From NCBI RefSeq assembly GCF_026410195.1, contig NZ_JAPMLM010000069.1, positions 248,001-312,000 on the forward strand: DNA of 64,000 bases. The letters run 5' to 3'. Position numbers and translations under genes: made by a program. Positions within the stretch are counted from its first letter, which is position 1. Each line of letters begins with the position of its first letter. This DNA comes from Xanthomarina sp. F2636L. Its GTDB lineage: Bacteria; Bacteroidota; Bacteroidia; Flavobacteriales; Flavobacteriaceae. Positions 62,201 to 64,000 of this stretch are shown piece after piece. The notes under the pieces are model-generated. The model saw only the letters and a list, made by a program, of their open reading frames with translations, did no database searches and was not told the DNA's origin.

Positions 62201-64000
62201 ATTTCCAAACTACCAATGTAGATATTAGTAATAATACTTTATTAGATCCACAAAGAAGTTGGGCTGGAATTACAAGAGCATTAACATCTACAGATTTTGA
62301 GCAATCAAACGTAGAGTATATTGAATTCTGGTTACAAGACCCATTTCAAGAAAATACTTCAAACCCTGGTGGAAAACTAGTATTTAACCTTGGAAATATT
62401 TCTGAAGATGTTGTTAAAGATGGTAGAAAAATATATGAAAATGGATTGCCACCAGATGGAAATGTTATTGGTGTGTTGCCAACCTCTCCTTCTTGGGAAA
62501 CGGTCTATCCTCAAAACCAGTCTTTAATTTATGCTTTCGATACAACAGGAGATCAACGAGCAAATCAAGACGTAGGTTTTGATGGTTATAATGATGCTGA
62601 AGAAGCGCTAATATTTTCAGATTATGCATCTTTGCCAGATCCTTCCAATGATAATTACGAATATTTTTTAAGCGCAGAAGGTGATATTTTTGATCGCTAT
62701 AAGCGTTATAATGGACTAGAAGGAAACTCTCCTGATGAGTTTTCAGACACCAATAGAGGGTCTACAACTCAACCAGATGTAGAAGATATAAATCGTGATA
62801 ACACAATGAATACCATAGATAGTTATTACGAATACGAATTAGATTTAACACCAGGAACTTTAAATATTAATAACCCATTTATTGTTGACATTAAAGAAGA
62901 CGAGGTTAGAACATTGCCTAATGGCCAAACCGTAACACCACGTTGGATTCAGTTTAGAATTCCAGTAGAAGATTATACAGGAGCCATTGGAGGTATTTCA
63001 GATCTTAGATCTATTCGTTTTTCACGTATGTATTTAAAAGAGTTTTCTGAAAAAACTGTTTTCCGTTTTGGAACCTTAGATTTGGTTAGAAGCGATTGGA
63101 GAAGATACAACCTAACATTAGATGAAGACGGAGGAGACCCGGCTTTAGATGATACAGAATTTAGCGTTGGAATTATTGGAACTATAGAAAACGATGGTAT
63201 TTATATTTCACCTCCAGGAGTAGATCCAGAAGAGTTTTATAATAATAATACAGTGATTCGTCAGAATGAGCAATCTCTAGTATTAGACGTATGCGATTTA
63301 GAATCTCATGATGCCAGAGCCGTTTATAAAAATATTAATATAGACATGCGTCAGTACAAGCGTTTAAGAATGTTTATGCATGCTCAGGAAGGTGATATTT
63401 CAGGACTACAAGATGAAGATTTAGTTGGTTTTATTAGAATGGGTAACGATTTAACCCAGAACTACTACCAAATAGAAGTGCCATTAAAAGTAAGCGATGG
63501 AACAACCAGAGAGTTATTATGGCCTGAAGAAAACGAAATTAACTTAGCGTTAGAATTACTACAGAATATAAAATCTGAAGGAATAAGTAATGGAACCTTA
63601 GGCAATACAACACCAACATTTTATGATGTTATCGACGATGTATTAAGTGAAAACCCAGTGCCAGAATATTCTCCCTACACTTTAGGACAACAGCGTATCG
63701 CCATTATTGGTAATCCAAATTTTGGGGATATTAGAACCTTAATGGTTGGAGTTAAAAATGCATCTGGAGTAGATAAATGTGGAGAGTTATGGTTTAACGA
63801 ATTACGTTTATCAGACATGGATAACGAAGGAGGTTGGGCAGCTATTTTAACCGTAGATACCAACTTTGCCGATTTTGCTAATGTAAGTGCCACAGGAAGA
63901 AAAAGTACTACAGGGTTTGGATCTATAGAACAAGGGCCTAATCAAAGAAGTCGTGAGGATGTAGAACAATACGATGTAGTAACTAATGTCAATGTTGGAC
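59251..64000 (+). CDS. sprA: SprA, outer-membrane translocon of the type IX secretion system, 3' end missing
   Basis: The frame is open from a TTG at 59251 to the right edge, giving 1583 residues of a protein that is usually about 2400. No in-frame ATG lies between the stop at 59197-59199 and this TTG, and the following residues form a good signal peptide (QYILFSIFLLFSLYSFSQ). Recognisable SprA blocks are NYPIILTPEEYRELVLQ, FTFDFDQRISLSLLGKVG, VGNVSMPLNSSLITGAQSLFGVKAQL, FGVDINGAPV, and WFNELRLSDMDNEGGWAA. SprA is the giant 36-strand barrel through which T9SS cargo crosses the outer membrane and is needed for gliding. It is coupled to ruvA. The identification is very firm. Confidence 0.95.
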   Translation, partial: MRTTNHNYLKTNRQYILFSIFLLFSLYSFSQITPTPQDSTSTGFTLGNINMPNPSSIETKYTYDPLTDRYIYTETVGRFNINYPIILTPEEYRELVLQENLKEYYKQKIDAYEGKKDGSEEEQKNLLPEFYVRSGLFETIFGGNTINVVPQGSVEMDLGVLFTKQDNPTFSPQNRSNFTFDFDQRISLSLLGKVGTRLQVTANYDTESTFDFQNLIKLEYTPTEDDIIQKIEVGNVSMPLNSSLITGAQSLFGVKAQLQFGKTTITGVFSEQKSDTRTVVAQGGGTIEEFDFFARDYDENRHYFLAHYFRDNFDKSLENYPFINSNVQITRIEVWITNRNNNTENVRNIVALQDLGESNPDPNANNILLQPVPPGFINVGPNAFPNNGNNDYDPTRIGSGSVLTQQIRDIATVQQGFGVLTTLVSEGSDYAKLENARKLQEGQEYTLNSQLGYISLNQRLNNDEILAVSFQYTVGGQVYQVGEFANDGLDATGVSTDPGGISTVTNNNLILKLLKSPITNTNQPIWDLMMKNIYNTGAYQLSQEDFKLNIFYNEASPLNFISPVDGNSFGVDINGAPVTASTPPEDLIQNTTLLRLFNLDRLNFNGDPQTNGDGFFDFVPGMTVIPQNGKIIFTKAEPFGKYLFDKLSVGGGEDYNNDLTYNDNQSKYVYDILYKETKTAALEAADKNKFKMKGRYKSSGGDGIPIGAFNVPRGSVKVTAGGRMLVEGIDYTVNYQQGTVQILDEALKASNTPIQVTTENNAVFGQQTKRFTGFNVEHKFNENFVLGATWLHLNERPITQKANYAQEPINNHIFGINGNYSTEVPFFTRLVNKLPNIDTDVPSNLAVRGEFAYLAPGAPKGTEFNGEATSYIDDFEGSQNSIDIKSPQSWFISSRPQGINANDDNVNGIEQGYDRALLNWYNIDPIFYGNRSPDGITDDDISDLYTSRVFIEELFPNQDIAQGQTTVVNTLDLAFYPTERGPYNFQTTNVDISNNTLLDPQRSWAGITRALTSTDFEQSNVEYIEFWLQDPFQENTSNPGGKLVFNLGNISEDVVKDGRKIYENGLPPDGNVIGVLPTSPSWETVYPQNQSLIYAFDTTGDQRANQDVGFDGYNDAEEALIFSDYASLPDPSNDNYEYFLSAEGDIFDRYKRYNGLEGNSPDEFSDTNRGSTTQPDVEDINRDNTMNTIDSYYEYELDLTPGTLNINNPFIVDIKEDEVRTLPNGQTVTPRWIQFRIPVEDYTGAIGGISDLRSIRFSRMYLKEFSEKTVFRFGTLDLVRSDWRRYNLTLDEDGGDPALDDTEFSVGIIGTIENDGIYISPPGVDPEEFYNNNTVIRQNEQSLVLDVCDLESHDARAVYKNINIDMRQYKRLRMFMHAQEGDISGLQDEDLVGFIRMGNDLTQNYYQIEVPLKVSDGTTRELLWPEENEINLALELLQNIKSEGISNGTLGNTTPTFYDVIDDVLSENPVPEYSPYTLGQQRIAIIGNPNFGDIRTLMVGVKNASGVDKCGELWFNELRLSDMDNEGGWAAILTVDTNFADFANVSATGRKSTTGFGSIEQGPNQRSREDVEQYDVVTNVNVG

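Overview
The window is a chromosomal segment of an AT-rich marine-type Bacteroidota, most likely family Flavobacteriaceae. Three things point there: SprA and a type IX (Por) sorting tail, an Alternative Complex III respiratory operon of the Flavobacterium type, and promoters of the Bacteroidota form (TTG, 19 bp, TAnnTTTG) instead of -35/-10 boxes. I see no rRNA, prophage, insertion sequence or CRISPR array. Most of the window is core chromosome. The accessory parts are a restriction-modification patch near 8-11 kb and a few lineage-specific intergenic elements.

Layout. 1-2.1 kb: 5' part of an RND/MMPL exporter running off the left edge. 2.3-6.9 kb: leftward translation cluster rplM-rpsI-rpsB-tsf-pyrH-frr, with internal hairpin terminators and a clear promoter before rplM. 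7.1-8.6 kb: a PfpI/DJ-1 protein, the C-terminal remnant of a DUF3427 helicase, and an unknown 79-residue protein. 8.7-11.0 kb: an overlapping cytosine methyltransferase and HpaII-like restriction endonuclease. 11.1-13.95 kb: polA, followed by a 690-bp gene-free stretch holding two arrays of 11-bp tandem repeats. 14.6-20.3 kb: a cyanophycin locus (isoaspartyl peptidase, cyanophycinase, cyanophycin synthetase) with a META/COG3650-type lipoprotein inside it. 20.5-25.1 kb: an aldehyde dehydrogenase, then a TPR histidine kinase and LytTR regulator followed by a small exported protein whose upstream region carries three direct repeats spaced exactly 21 bp. 25.3-32.1 kb: metallophosphoesterase, a thioredoxin-fold protein lacking both active-site cysteines, polysaccharide deacetylase, DUF2723 membrane protein, tRNA-Gln and a tandem universal stress protein.

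32.2-36.8 kb: rimP-nusA-infB, with a terminator-like hairpin in the rimP leader. 36.9-49.0 kb: a SPOR-domain protein, then the actABCDEF-coxBA operon, which carries electrons from menaquinol through Alternative Complex III to an aa3-type oxidase. 49.2-52.6 kb: ruvB, a cytochrome P450 with a TTG start, and queG. 52.7-56.2 kb: a T9SS-secreted protein preceded by a 42-residue charged mini-protein, and a TPR/HTH regulator. 56.3-64 kb: the malic enzyme-phosphotransacetylase fusion maeB, ruvA, and the first two thirds of sprA (TTG start), running off the right edge.

Several starts were moved from the longest open frame to the family start: tsf, rpsB, rplM, the PfpI protein, the 79-residue protein, rimP, the SPOR protein, actA and ruvA. 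All functional names rest on motif recognition by eye; no database search was possible.
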